Source: Clostridia bacterium (lineage in GTDB: Bacteria; Bacillota; Clostridia; Lachnospirales; Lachnospiraceae). Taken from it: 44,331 bases of DNA. Both the position numbers and the translations under genes were made by a program. Where the stretch lies: assembly GCA_910575245.1 (NCBI GenBank), contig CAJTEN010000035.1, forward strand, positions 1-44,331, read 5' to 3'. This document shows, piece after piece, positions 17,318 through 25,461 of this stretch. The number at the start of each line of letters is the position of its first letter. Position 1 is the first letter of the stretch. The notes below the pieces were generated by a model. It worked only from the letters and a program-made list of their open reading frames with translations. It had not been told where the DNA came from and searched no databases.

Positions 17318-17345
17318 TTGTCAATAATTAGAAAATGATTATAAT
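17318..17345 (+). promoter_or_regulatory. Sigma-70-type promoter
   Basis: The -35 TTGTCA (17318-17323) and -10 TATAAT (17340-17345) are separated by 16 bases. It sits between the terminators of the sugar locus and the AlbA_2 gene, with the TTAGA tandem repeat starting five bases after the -10, so the repeat lies in the 5' leader. Confidence 0.65.
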
Positions 17346-17350
17346 AATTA

Positions 17351-17380
17351 TTAGATTAGATTAGATTAGATTAGATTAGA
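17351..17380 (+). repeat. Six tandem TTAGA repeats in a 5' leader
   Basis: The pentamer TTAGA is repeated six times without interruption, followed by the partial unit TTATG. It lies between the promoter and the ribosome binding site (CTGGAGG, 17397-17403) of the gene at 17411. Such repeats can change copy number by slippage; a change would alter leader length or structure but not the reading frame. Confidence 0.9.
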
Positions 17381-17410
17381 TTATGATTTGAATTGGCTGG
17401 AGGATACTTT

Positions 17411-18745
17411 ATGTTCGTGGAAAACAAGACAACTGAATTCAAACGAGAATACGTTGAAGACATTAAAAACACGATTATTGCCTTTGCAAATTGTGATGGC
17501 GGTACACTATATATCGGAGTGGACGATGACGGGACAGTTTATGGTGTTGATGACGTTGATGGTACTATGCTGCGTGTAACCAACGCGGTTAGAGACGCTG
17601 TGCGTCCGGATATTACTATGTTTGTGGAATTCCGTAGTGATGTCATGGATGAGAAGCCTGTTGTGTGTGTAAGTGTCCAGCGTGGTACTGCAAGACCGTA
17701 TTATCTGCATGGAAAAGGAATCCGCCCGGAGGGTGTTTATGTCCGCCAGGGAGCATCGACAGTTCCGGCAACGGATGCCGCTATCCTGCATATGATCAAG
17801 GATACCGGTGGTGACAGTTATGAGGCGGCTCGTTCTCTCAATCAGCAGCTTACTTTTAATAAAGCTGCCGACTTCTTTCAAAAACGGAAGGTAGAGTTTG
17901 GAAGAACCCAAATGCGTACGCTTCACCTGATTGGTGAGGATGATATGTACACGAATTTGGCGTTTTTGCTGTCTGAGCAGTGTACACATATGATTAAACT
18001 GGCTGTATTTGAGGGCAGCAAGAAATCTGTATTCAAGGATCGCCGGGAATTGTCGGGTTCCCTTCTGGAGCAGCTGGAGGAAGCCTTTGATTATATTGAT
18101 CGATACAATCGTACCCGTGCAGAATTCTCCGGACTGGATCGGTTAGACATGCGGGATTATCCAACAGAGGCAATCCGTGAGGCACTGTTGAATGCTATCG
18201 TCCATCGGGACTATTCTTTCAGCGGTGCTGCTCTTATCAGTATTTTTGAAGACCGAATGGAATTCGTAACAATTGGTGGTTTGGTGAAAGGCATTACATT
18301 GGATGACGTAAAGCTGGGGGTGTCTGTATTGCGTAATGAGTATTTAGCGAATACCTTCTATCGTCTGCGGCTGATCGAAGCATACGGTACAGGAATTCTT
18401 AAGATCAATGAGTGCTATGATGATTATGCTGTGAAACCTATAATCGAAACAACAAGTAATGCTTTTAAAATCACGCTTCCTAATACCAACTTCCACGCAG
18501 AAGAACAAAAGACTCCTGATAACTTTAAAACGGGTAGCTCCACCAGTGTGACAAAAAAAGAAGAACGAATGAATGCTGTCTTGGAACTATGCCGTGATAA
18601 AGGTTCTGTCATTCGCAGCGATATAGAAATGGCACTTGGTGTGTCCCAATCTACGGCAATCCTGCTTTTGAGAGAGTTAACTGATGAGGGTGTACTGATG
18701 AAAAAAGGAAAAACGAAAAATCTGCGATACTATGAGAATAAATAG
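17411..18745 (+). CDS. AlbA_2 (Schlafen-type) domain ATP-binding regulator
   Basis: This 444-residue protein starts MFVENKTTEFKREYVEDIKN; the ATG at 17411 has CTGGAGG seven bases upstream. Residues 1 to about 120 form an AlbA_2/Schlafen DNA- or RNA-binding domain (FKREYVEDIKNTIIAFANCD, GGTLYIGVDDDG). A HATPase_c_4-like region follows (IREALLNAIVHRDYSFSGAA, YGTGILKINECY), then a C-terminal winged helix (RSDIEMALGVSQSTAILLL). This architecture is often annotated as a transcriptional regulator; targets are unknown. It stands alone with its own promoter. No nuclease signature beyond the AlbA_2 fold was seen. Confidence 0.85.
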   Translation: MFVENKTTEFKREYVEDIKNTIIAFANCDGGTLYIGVDDDGTVYGVDDVDGTMLRVTNAVRDAVRPDITMFVEFRSDVMDEKPVVCVSVQRGTARPYYLHGKGIRPEGVYVRQGASTVPATDAAILHMIKDTGGDSYEAARSLNQQLTFNKAADFFQKRKVEFGRTQMRTLHLIGEDDMYTNLAFLLSEQCTHMIKLAVFEGSKKSVFKDRRELSGSLLEQLEEAFDYIDRYNRTRAEFSGLDRLDMRDYPTEAIREALLNAIVHRDYSFSGAALISIFEDRMEFVTIGGLVKGITLDDVKLGVSVLRNEYLANTFYRLRLIEAYGTGILKINECYDDYAVKPIIETTSNAFKITLPNTNFHAEEQKTPDNFKTGSSTSVTKKEERMNAVLELCRDKGSVIRSDIEMALGVSQSTAILLLRELTDEGVLMKKGKTKNLRYYENK

Positions 18746-18761
18746 AAGAGTGGCCGAGGTT

Positions 18762-19109
18762 TTACACCACGAAGAATTCTCCTTTATCAGAACGAAGGTC
18801 TCGATTTGGATCACTGCCATCAGGAGCCCTTGTCAGAATGAAATGGGCAGATTCCGGTTTCCTTTTTAAAAATTCTGTTCCCATATTGGTATTGTGTGTG
18901 CGAATCCAGCGAATCAGGGCAATGCCGTTTTCGCCGGGCATTTCAATATCGCACAACAGGACATCAACAGGTTTTTGCCGGATGGTATCCCGTGCATCTT
19001 CTACACAGAAAGCAGTGTATACTCTTTCTATTCCATAAGCTGGCCAGGGAATATTATCCTGCATAGTCTGCACTTCTACAACGGCATCATTCACAATTAA
19101 TAAATTCAT
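18762..19109 (-). pseudogene. YesN-type response regulator, truncated receiver
   Basis: On the minus strand the first ~72 residues form a receiver domain: MNLLIVNDAVVEVQTMQDNI, with phosphoacceptor D54 in DVLLCDIEMPGENG. It starts within four bases of the overlapping kinase gene, as YesM/YesN pairs do. After RTHNTNM (near 18890) the frame continues into 43 unrelated residues (GTEFLKRKPESAHFILTRAP...), and the rest of the receiver and the AraC-type output domain are absent. A deletion or insertion joined foreign sequence here. I do not recognise the tail. Confidence 0.75.
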
Positions 19110-20241
19110 AGTATTTTCTCCTCCAAATCATAAGGGAAGCAGATCGTAAATGTTGATCCCATATTAAGTTCTGATTCGACTTCCAGAGAAGCTTTTTGCC
19201 CATAGTGGTATTTCAGGCGTTTAATGGAGTTCCGTATTCCCACATGCATGCCGTCGGGAATATCGTGGAAGTCAGCGTTATTGATCATTTCCACATTTTC
19301 AGGTGTCATTCCCCGCCCATCATCGGAGATTTGAATTGTGACTGTTTTATCTTCATATTCTGCATAGAACACAATATGGATGACTCTTCCGGGAACCAGA
19401 GAATGACTGATAATATTTTCAACAAAATTGTGGAGGAGCAGAGCAGGCACTCTGACCATACTGATGCACGGGTTAATTTGGTAAGAGATATCGAAGGCAT
19501 CAGGGTATTTGAAGGAAGAAACATGGAGATATTCCTTAATCAGAGCCATTTCATGGTCAAACATGGACAGGTTGTTGCCTGAGCGGAACATGTAACGGAA
19601 ATAATTGGAGAGATATAGAATCATATCCTGTGCAGGGGTTTCCTGATGGGACTGAACCAGTGCATAGAGAAGATTCAGGGTATTCAGAAGAAAATGGGGG
19701 CGGATCTGTAGCTGCAGGTTGGATAATTGCAACTGTTTGGCTGCCAACTCTTTGTTGATATTTTCAAGGCGCAGATGCTGAAGGGTGTCGGCCATGGTAT
19801 TGAAGGAGTCGTATGCAGTCACGAAATCAGAAGAGGAGGGGAGCGCTTCAATGCGGTAGCATTCATTTCCTTGTCTCAGTTCCTCATGTGCATGGTTCAG
19901 AACATTTAGAGGGGTAGTAACATGATGTCTGAACAAAAAATAAAGTAATGGAAGTGAAAACACATACAGGATCAGAATATAGTATAAAATCTTTTGCTCT
20001 AAGGATGTATTATGAAAAACTTATCTTCTTTTTGCATCAGTATTTCTATGCAGTGCTGATTCGATTCAGGAAAGGTATAGAGTATGGTGTTTGTAGTTAT
20101 AATGCGGTTATCCAGAAGGCTCATTTGTGAATTTAGCGTAAGCATAATGGAATGTTTCAGTGAGTCAAAGGAACGGTGCATAATCAATTTGTATTCTTTA
20201 TTATAATGTTTTTTAAATAAATCGAAAGTGATTGACAGCAA
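19106..20241 (-). pseudogene. YesM/LytS-type sensor histidine kinase, frameshifted and N-truncated
   Basis: The minus-strand C-terminal part (19963-19106) has a membrane segment (YYILILYVFSLPLLYFLF), a HAMP-like linker, the phosphoacceptor in LQIRPHFLLNTLNLLY, an N box (VENIISHSL) and a G box (ISDDGRGM). The upstream frame (20241-19999) holds part of the extracytoplasmic sensor, ending EDKFFIIHP. The two join at an A5 run on the plus strand (20015-20019), where one more A would give KFFHNTSLEQKILYY in frame. Sequence beyond 20241 meets a stop, and the N-terminal transmembrane helix is missing. It pairs with the truncated regulator at 18762; both are dead as written. Confidence 0.8.
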
Positions 20242-20291
20242 ATGGTTTGTTTTATGAAAGTGCTGTTTTGTTTACTGAATGGACATTAAGT

Positions 20292-20644
20292 AGAATCTGT
20301 TTGCGACAGCGGAATACAAAGAATTTATCACATCCCTGATGGCAAGTGGAATTTATTTCGGCTCTTTTGGAACAGCTGCCGCTGTGGATAATGGGGTAAT
20401 GGCAAGCAGGGTATTTGGGAGTAGACTCAGACAGATATGGATGGGGTCAGAAGAATGGATTCATGATTCCCAGTTGATTATCAGAGAAGCGACAGAAAAA
20501 AAGATGGGGGTCAGCACCACGAGCGGAACGAACTGGGCTATAGCAAATTTAATTACTATCAGGCCTGATGACAAGGAAGCATCGAAGGAGATCGATTTTT
20601 TTCCCATGTTCTTGCCCCGGGAAAGTGTTTATGAGATAATATAA
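20292..20644 (+). pseudogene. Glycoside hydrolase fragment
   Basis: The frame reads NLFATAEYKEFITSLMASGI, then SEEWIHDSQLIIREATEKKM and GVSTTSGTNWAIANLITIRP. The pattern of W, a downstream helix and a SGTNW-type strand resembles the catalytic barrel of large rhamnosidase-like glycosidases (GH106 group). Only about 117 residues remain, it has no proper start, and it stops at EII. It is a remnant caught between the broken kinase and the intact esterase, probably left from a polysaccharide-use cluster. The family call is tentative. Confidence 0.4.
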
Positions 20645-20738
20645 TGCATGAAGTGGAGCGTGGCTGAACAATGGACATGGAAGCAAAAATATTTTATTAA
20701 AGTAATGTCAGTCAGATAGATTGAATGGAGGATTAGAA

Positions 20739-21710
20739 ATGAAAAAGGAAAAATATGTAATATGGGAGAAAGAGGAATATTCCTATGCAGGTTCTTTTGG
20801 GTTTATTCCTCATCTCATGAGTTATATTCATGAAGATGATGGGCACAAAAGAAAGGGGATTATAGTAGTTCCCGGAGGGGCTTACCGCATGGTATCGCCG
20901 ACAGAAGGGGAAATCGTTGCAAGACGGTTTTACGATATGGGATATAATGCATTTGTTTTGACTTATACCACTAATATGTTTGATATTGAACCATTGAAGC
21001 TGCAGCCTCTATGGGATTTGTCACGGGCAGTACGATATGTACGGAAACGGGCAGAGGAGTTTAGAGTAGAAGACAATAAAATAGTAATCTGTGGATTTTC
21101 AGCAGGAGGGCATTTATGCGGAAGTCTGTGTGTACATTGGATGGATGTACGGGATACAGAGGAATATTTTGGGATTTCCAATCGTCCGGACGCAGCAATA
21201 CTGTCCTATCCGGTTATTATTTGTGGTGAAAAGGCGGATAGAGAATCCTTTATTGCTTTGCTGGGAGCAAAAGCATCGCGGGAGGAGTTGGAATATATGT
21301 CTTTAAATAGACAGGTTGGAAAGGATACGACGCCCATTTTTCTCTGGCAGACAGCAACAGATGATGCAGTGCCGGTGGAAAACAGCTGTCTGATGGCAGA
21401 AGCGTTGATGAAAGAGGGCATTCCATTTGCACATCATATATTTTCAAAAGGCCCGCATGGACTTTCCCTTGCAGATGAGACATGGGCAGGCAGGGAATAT
21501 GGAGAACCTTATACAACGGAACAAATTGAGTATGTGAAGAAAGCAGTGGAGCATGGACAAATTTTCGAGGAAGAAAAGGAAAAGGCAATAAAAGAGCAGA
21601 TTACGTTTATGGATCATGCGGATTTATCGGAGTTTGTCTCTGAACCAATAGAAGAAGTCGCTGTCTGGCCTAAGCTGGCAGATACTTGGCTGAAGGATAT
21701 ATTATCATAA
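20739..21710 (+). CDS. Alpha/beta-hydrolase, acetyl-xylan-esterase-like
   Basis: This 323-residue predicted cytoplasmic esterase has oxyanion motif VPGGAY (44-49), nucleophile elbow GFSAGG with S121, likely acid D208 or D209 in TATDDAVPVENS, and base H240 in KGPHGLSLAD. This is the Aes/BD-FAE-like layout of enzymes that deacetylate xylan-type oligosaccharides. The ATG at 20739 is preceded by GGAGGATTAG. The C-terminal extension after about residue 260 is Glu/Lys-rich. It stands alone after a glycosidase remnant. A short copy of its 3' region reappears just downstream at 21833-21858. Confidence 0.82.
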   Translation: MKKEKYVIWEKEEYSYAGSFGFIPHLMSYIHEDDGHKRKGIIVVPGGAYRMVSPTEGEIVARRFYDMGYNAFVLTYTTNMFDIEPLKLQPLWDLSRAVRYVRKRAEEFRVEDNKIVICGFSAGGHLCGSLCVHWMDVRDTEEYFGISNRPDAAILSYPVIICGEKADRESFIALLGAKASREELEYMSLNRQVGKDTTPIFLWQTATDDAVPVENSCLMAEALMKEGIPFAHHIFSKGPHGLSLADETWAGREYGEPYTTEQIEYVKKAVEHGQIFEEEKEKAIKEQITFMDHADLSEFVSEPIEEVAVWPKLADTWLKDILS

Positions 21711-21768
21711 TTTATGATATGATATGAAATGGTATTTTTTCATAGATATGAACAATTGCCAATCATTG

Positions 21769-21860
21769 CAGTTTTGTGGAAAAGGAAACTGATATTATAG
21801 AAACAGGCGAAATACAGAGAGTTGGAACGGTTTGTCTTCGAACCAATAGAAGTGATATTA
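21769..21860 (+). repeat. Patchwork of gene fragments copied from neighbouring genes
   Basis: Three micro-fragments lie end to end. 21769-21795 is a 27-base exact match to 16732-16758 of the HAD gene. 21800-21828 matches 16861-16892 of the same gene with small gaps (shared core ACAGGCGAAATAC). 21833-21858 matches the esterase 3' region near 21635-21660 (shared core GAACCAATAGAAG). Together they suggest that a HAD-like paralogue once stood here and collapsed by deletion. Confidence 0.7.
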
Positions 21861-21907
21861 TAAAATGTCAACCGGATTTTGCAAAATTTATGTCTGTTGA
21901 GTTGATT

Positions 21908-21953
21908 TTGCATTGCAATTCGCATATACTATAAGTGCAATGAAATGCGAAGG
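21908..21953. promoter_or_regulatory. Imperfect palindrome upstream of dinJ-like gene
   Basis: TTGCATTGCAATTCGCAT and TGCAATGAAATGCGAA form an imperfect inverted repeat just before the ribosome binding site of the antitoxin gene. Antitoxins of the DinJ/RelB family bind such palindromes to repress their own operon; the site assignment is inference. Confidence 0.45.
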
Positions 21954-21963
21954 AGTTGATATT

Positions 21964-22239
21964 ATGGCAAGTACGACAAATTTTAGCGTCCGCATGGACA
22001 GCGACATCAAAAAACAGTGCGAAACGCTATATGGCGAGTTGGGTATGAACCTGACAACTGCAATCAATGTGTTCCTGCGTCAGTCTTTGCGTGTCGGCGG
22101 TTTTCCCTTTGAAGTCCGGCTGGAACAGCCCAACAAAGAAACGATTGCCGCCATGCTGGAAGCAGAACGTATCGCGCATGATTCCAGCGTGAAGCACTAC
22201 TCCGATGTAGAAGAAGCACTTCGGGAACTGAAACGATGA
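21964..22239 (+). CDS. dinJ: DinJ/RelB-family antitoxin
   Basis: This 91-residue protein has a ribbon-helix-helix N-terminus (TTNFSVRMDSDIKKQCETLY, MNLTTAINVFLRQSLRVGGF) and a charged C-terminus (DVEEALRELKR) that would wrap the toxin. The ATG at 21964 follows GAAGGAGTTG; an upstream in-frame ATG lacks a site and would run through the operator. It neutralises the YafQ-like toxin and, with it, represses the operon. The stop overlaps the toxin start (ATG at 22236, TGA at 22237-22239). Confidence 0.92.
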   Translation: MASTTNFSVRMDSDIKKQCETLYGELGMNLTTAINVFLRQSLRVGGFPFEVRLEQPNKETIAAMLEAERIAHDSSVKHYSDVEEALRELKR

Positions 22240-22517
22240 AACGTGATATTGTTTGGACGACACAGTTCAAAAAAGACTACAAGTTGGCATTAAAGCGCCA
22301 CTTCAATATTGATCTGTTGGATGATATTATCCGGGCATTATCACGGGGTGAAGCGCTGCCGGAGAAAAACAAAGACCACGCGCTGTCCGGTGATTGGACA
22401 GGACACCGGGAATGTCATATTCAGCCGGATTGGCTGTTGGTTTACCGCATTGAGGACGATGTGTTGGTACTGACACTGGCCCGTACTGGGACGCACAGCG
22501 ATTTGTTCGGAAAATGA
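22236..22517 (+). CDS. yafQ: YafQ-family mRNA interferase toxin
   Basis: This 93-residue ribosome-dependent endoribonuclease of the RelE superfamily carries H48, H57, H61, D65, H87 and F91 in the segments DHALSGDWTGHRECHIQPDW and TGTHSDLF. These correspond to the catalytic His/Asp/Phe set of E. coli YafQ. Length and overlap with the antitoxin are typical, and the gene looks intact. About 170 bases downstream the convergent HxlR gene ends. Confidence 0.92.
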   Translation: MKRDIVWTTQFKKDYKLALKRHFNIDLLDDIIRALSRGEALPEKNKDHALSGDWTGHRECHIQPDWLLVYRIEDDVLVLTLARTGTHSDLFGK

Positions 22518-22683
22518 AAGGCCGCCGTATGGAAAACTTTTCTGTATGGCTGCTTTGCTATACTTACAATTCCGGTTCTCTTTTTCTGCTCTGGGCTTGT
22601 TCTTCTTTTGCCAGTTTTTCGGCGGCTATCTTTCCCGGATAAACAGTTGCTTGCCCAATTCGTGGCTGGAAGTTCTTCTCACG

Positions 22684-23016
22684 CTATTCTCTATTATTTT
22701 CGCCCCAGACACACAGTTGATCCAAAACTACCATCAAAGATTTACCCCTGTCACTTAAGCTGTATTCAACCTTTGGAGGTATCTGGGGATATTCCTTTCT
22801 GATGATGAGCCGGTCTGCTTCCAACTCTTTCAAGTTGTTACTGAGTGTTTTATCCGATATGTTTTTCAGGTATCTTTTTAGCTCATTGAACCGCACAACT
22901 TCGAACTCCATCAGGCAATAAAGGATGATCATCTTGTGCTTGCCTGAAATAAGCGATAACGTATAACTGAATCCTGTATCTTCGAAGTTGGCTTTCTCAA
23001 TATAATTCTTTATCAT
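22684..23016 (-). CDS. HxlR-family transcriptional regulator
   Basis: A minus-strand winged-helix protein of 110 residues if started at 23016 (MIKNYIEKANFEDTGFSYTL), or 133 if started at 23085. The shorter start is preferred: GGGGT lies just upstream, while the longer one has no site and would translate through a perfect palindrome at 23048-23065. Core motifs are LISGKHKMIILYCLMEFEVV, FNELKRYLKNISDKTLSNNL, KELEADRLIIRKEY and PKVEYSLSDRGKSL, typical of HxlR. It is divergent from the flavin reductase gene at 23307 and probably regulates it, responding to redox or electrophile stress as relatives do. Confidence 0.85.
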   Translation of the reverse strand: MIKNYIEKANFEDTGFSYTLSLISGKHKMIILYCLMEFEVVRFNELKRYLKNISDKTLSNNLKELEADRLIIRKEYPQIPPKVEYSLSDRGKSLMVVLDQLCVWGENNRE

Positions 23017-23047
23017 TTTTACCCCATTCCGAAGCGCCACAAATTCT

Positions 23048-23065
23048 AACTGAACTTGTTCAGTT
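23048..23065. promoter_or_regulatory. Perfect palindrome, likely HxlR autoregulatory operator
   Basis: AACTGAACTTGTTCAGTT has two perfect 8-base arms around TT. It lies about 32 bases upstream of the preferred HxlR start, inside the alternative longer reading frame. Its position and symmetry fit a dimeric winged-helix operator. Confidence 0.5.
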
Positions 23066-23224
23066 TGTTGAACTAAATTGCTCATTAGAGAATTTATTCA
23101 ACCTTACCTCTACGTGGATATTGTCGGCTTTGTTTGCAATATCCCTGAACACGAATTCCCATAAAAAGTACGGCAAGCTTTTTATGCTTTCCTCTAAGAT
23201 AGTACCTGTTATATAAGATAGTAC

Positions 23225-23252
23225 TTGTACTTTTTCTGTTACCTGCTACAAT
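23225..23252 (+). promoter_or_regulatory. Promoter of flavin reductase gene with overlapping repeats
   Basis: The -35 TTGTAC (23225-23230) and -10 TACAAT (23247-23252) are separated by 16 bases. The -35 overlaps GTACTTGTAC (23221-23230), itself a palindrome and part of a direct repeat AAGATAGTAC(C/T)TGT occurring twice just upstream. The HxlR protein encoded divergently is the natural candidate to bind here. Confidence 0.5.
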
Positions 23253-23306
23253 TATATATACGAAAACAGGAAATGTCAATTCTATACAAGAAGCGAGGTA
23301 ATCATT

Positions 23307-23873
23307 ATGAGAAAGAAACTCAACATAACAGAAGGAATTTTCCCTATGCCGGTTTTGATGGTGGCAACTTACAACGAGGATGGCAGTGTTAATGTGATGA
23401 ATGCGGCATGGGGCACCATGCAGGAAAGAGGCAATGTTGCACTCAATTTGACCCAGACACACAAAACAGTTAAAAATATCATGGCAAACGGTGCGTTTAC
23501 GGTAAGCATAGCCGATGCGGCCCATGTGGTTGAAGCAGATTATTTTGGCGTTGTGTCAGGCAACAATGTATCCAATAAGTTTGAGAACAGTGGACTTACC
23601 GCGAGCAGGGCAGAAACGGTGAATGCACCGGTTATCAACGAATTTCCTCTCTGCCTGGAGTGTGAGTTTATCGAATATCAAAGTGAAGGATACGGTTGTG
23701 GCGTTATCGGTAAGGTAGTAAATGTTACGGCAGATGAAAGCGTTATGGTTGATGGCAAAATTGACATGTCTCTGGTAAACGCTGTCGCATTTGATCCATA
23801 TACGCATGGCTATTATAAGGTAACAGAAAGAGTAGGCGAAGCATTTAAAGACGGTTTGCAGCTCAAGAAGTAA
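23307..23873 (+). CDS. Flavin reductase-like FMN-binding split-barrel protein
   Basis: This 188-residue cytoplasmic protein of the flavin reductase/flavoredoxin family starts MRKKLNITEGIFPMPVLMVA after GAAGCGAGG. The split-barrel pattern is visible in NVMNAAWGTMQERGNVALNL, VKNIMANGAFTVSIADAAHV and PLCLECEFIEYQ. Such proteins bind FMN and reduce flavins or electrophilic substrates. The divergent HxlR gene suggests inducible control. A terminator follows within 15 bases. Confidence 0.85.
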   Translation: MRKKLNITEGIFPMPVLMVATYNEDGSVNVMNAAWGTMQERGNVALNLTQTHKTVKNIMANGAFTVSIADAAHVVEADYFGVVSGNNVSNKFENSGLTASRAETVNAPVINEFPLCLECEFIEYQSEGYGCGVIGKVVNVTADESVMVDGKIDMSLVNAVAFDPYTHGYYKVTERVGEAFKDGLQLKK

Positions 23874-23886
23874 TATCAGTGCACCG

Positions 23887-23921
23887 CAGGGTCTCCCGGT
23901 AATGGGAGACTCTGTTTCGTT
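23887..23921 (+). terminator. Terminator after flavin reductase gene
   Basis: CAGGGTCTCCC pairs with GGGAGACTCTG (10 of 11) around GGTAAT, followed by TTTCGTTT. Confidence 0.7.
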
Positions 23922-24255
23922 TCATTCATCATCTCATCTGACATCTGCTGCGGAGAACAATCTTCGTAACAGTGTAGCCTTTCGGTTTCCCTATTGTACC
24001 TGTTACTGGTACAGCATTGCCTGAATACTAAATTTCCATCTGCCGTGCCTGCTTCAATCGATGATGCTACCGGCATCGCCTCATTCAGCCGCCTTGCATA
24101 TGAAAATTAATCCTGCGTGAAAGGTAGTGGTAATTAGTGTGGATTATACTAGTCTTCCACCTAATATCTGTCCTCTTCGGGGAATCATCTACGAAAAAAC
24201 TTAGAATAAGTTTCCTGACAGTTGATTTTATTTACCATAGTATCGCTCTGGGCGA
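23922..24255. other. Intergenic stretch with no recognised gene
   Basis: No convincing gene is seen. A minus-strand frame at 24076-23876 (containing DGNLVFRQCCTSNRYNRE) is open for 66 residues. It has no ribosome binding site and overlaps the terminator, and I do not recognise it; it could be a relic of a longer protein. The sequence from 24256 holds the promoter of the next gene. Confidence 0.4.
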
Positions 24256-24285
24256 TTGTATTGGATCTGACTTCGTTGCTATAAT
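24256..24285 (+). promoter_or_regulatory. Candidate promoter of XRE-family regulator
   Basis: The -10 TATAAT (24280-24285) has a weak -35 TTGTAT (24256-24261) at 18-base spacing. The gene starts 57 bases downstream behind GGAGGAAAC. Confidence 0.4.
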
Positions 24286-24341
24286 AATGCTGTAAGCGAT
24301 CCGCTCGCTTTAACGTAAATCGTTTCAGAATGGAGGAAACT

Positions 24342-25460
24342 ATGAACAAACTGAACTTACCGGATAACATAATCCGGCTCCGGCATGAGAAAAAGCTGAC
24401 ACAGGAGGAACTGGCAGATTTTATGGGCGTGACCAAGGCATCGGTATCCAAGTGGGAGAAAGGGATCAATACGCCGGATCTTCTGCTCCTGCCGCAGCTG
24501 GCCGCATATTTCGATGTGACGGTAGACGAACTGATCGGGTATGAAGCACAGCTTTCCGGTGAGCAGATCCGGCGCAAATATGCGGAACTTTCAGGAGATT
24601 TCGCGTCTCTTCCCTTTGCGGATGCCCTGGAGAAGGCCAGAACGCTGGCACATAAATATTACGCCTGTTATCCTTTTTTGTTACAGCTAAGTGTCCTGTA
24701 CTGGAACCACTATATGCTGGCGGAAACGAAGGAGGAGGGCAGAGCGCTTCTGCAGGAGGCGGTAGGATGGTGTGACCGGATACTGGAAAACTGCAGTGAT
24801 GTGGGCGTTTGCGATGATGCCGTGGTTCTGCGGGCAGGACTGCATCTTCAGCTTGGAAGAGCGGCGGAAGCGATCGAAGCCCTGGAACCATCAGCCAATC
24901 CGGTCCGCCTTGCCGGGCAGAACGGAAGCTTGCTGGTGCAGGCTTATCAGGCAGCTGGGGATGTGGAAAAGGCAAGAAGCTATGCACAGGCAAAACAGTA
25001 TCTGGACCTGTTAAGTCTTGTGGGTGATGCGGTATTGTCTCTTTCCCTGAACGGAAAGGAGATCGGCCAGTGTGAGGAGACCGTCCGGCGTATCACGGCG
25101 GTCATGGAACTCTATCATCTGGAAGCGCTTCATCCGAATGCTGCCGCTCAGTTTCTGTTCCAGTCGGCGGTTGTCTATGCGGCGAACGGGAGAGATACGG
25201 AGGCGTTGGCAACTCTTAGGCGCTTTGAGAAGTGTGTGGACAGACTCCTGGAGGAGCAGCCTAAGCTTCACGGAGACGAGTATTTTGACCGGCTGGATGC
25301 ATGGATCGACCGTCTGCCTCTGGGAAGCATGGCGCCCAGGGACGGAAGCTTCATCCGGCAGAGCCTGCGGGCGTCCCTGGCCCATCCTGCTTTCGACAGG
25401 ATAAGGGAAAAAGAGGAATTCCGAAGATTTGCCAACAGAGTAACGGCAGAGGATTCGTGA
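24342..25460 (+). CDS. XRE-family regulator with helical repeat domain
   Basis: This 372-residue protein has a Cro/C1-type helix-turn-helix at residues 8-62 (NIIRLRHEKKLTQEELADFM, GVTKASVSKWEKGINTPD). About 300 residues of alpha-helical, TPR-like sequence follow (FLLQLSVLYWNHYMLAETKE, LHLQLGRAAEAIEALEP, AYQAAGDVEKARSYA, VVYAANGRDTEALATLRRF). The ATG at 24342 has GGAGG six bases upstream and is preferred over the in-frame ATG at 24330. This architecture is frequent next to ABC exporters in Clostridia. The exporter starts about 240 bases downstream, after a structured repeat, so it probably controls those genes. Confidence 0.82.
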   Translation: MNKLNLPDNIIRLRHEKKLTQEELADFMGVTKASVSKWEKGINTPDLLLLPQLAAYFDVTVDELIGYEAQLSGEQIRRKYAELSGDFASLPFADALEKARTLAHKYYACYPFLLQLSVLYWNHYMLAETKEEGRALLQEAVGWCDRILENCSDVGVCDDAVVLRAGLHLQLGRAAEAIEALEPSANPVRLAGQNGSLLVQAYQAAGDVEKARSYAQAKQYLDLLSLVGDAVLSLSLNGKEIGQCEETVRRITAVMELYHLEALHPNAAAQFLFQSAVVYAANGRDTEALATLRRFEKCVDRLLEEQPKLHGDEYFDRLDAWIDRLPLGSMAPRDGSFIRQSLRASLAHPAFDRIREKEEFRRFANRVTAEDS

Positions 25461-25461
25461 G

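Noticed and set aside
17351..17380. Possible CRISPR array in the TTAGA repeats
   Set aside because: The units are five bases with no spacers and no cas genes nearby; it is a simple tandem repeat.
23876..24076. Minus-strand 66-codon frame rich in Cys and Gln
   Set aside because: There is no ribosome binding site, it overlaps the terminator stem and no family is recognised; kept only as a possible relic.
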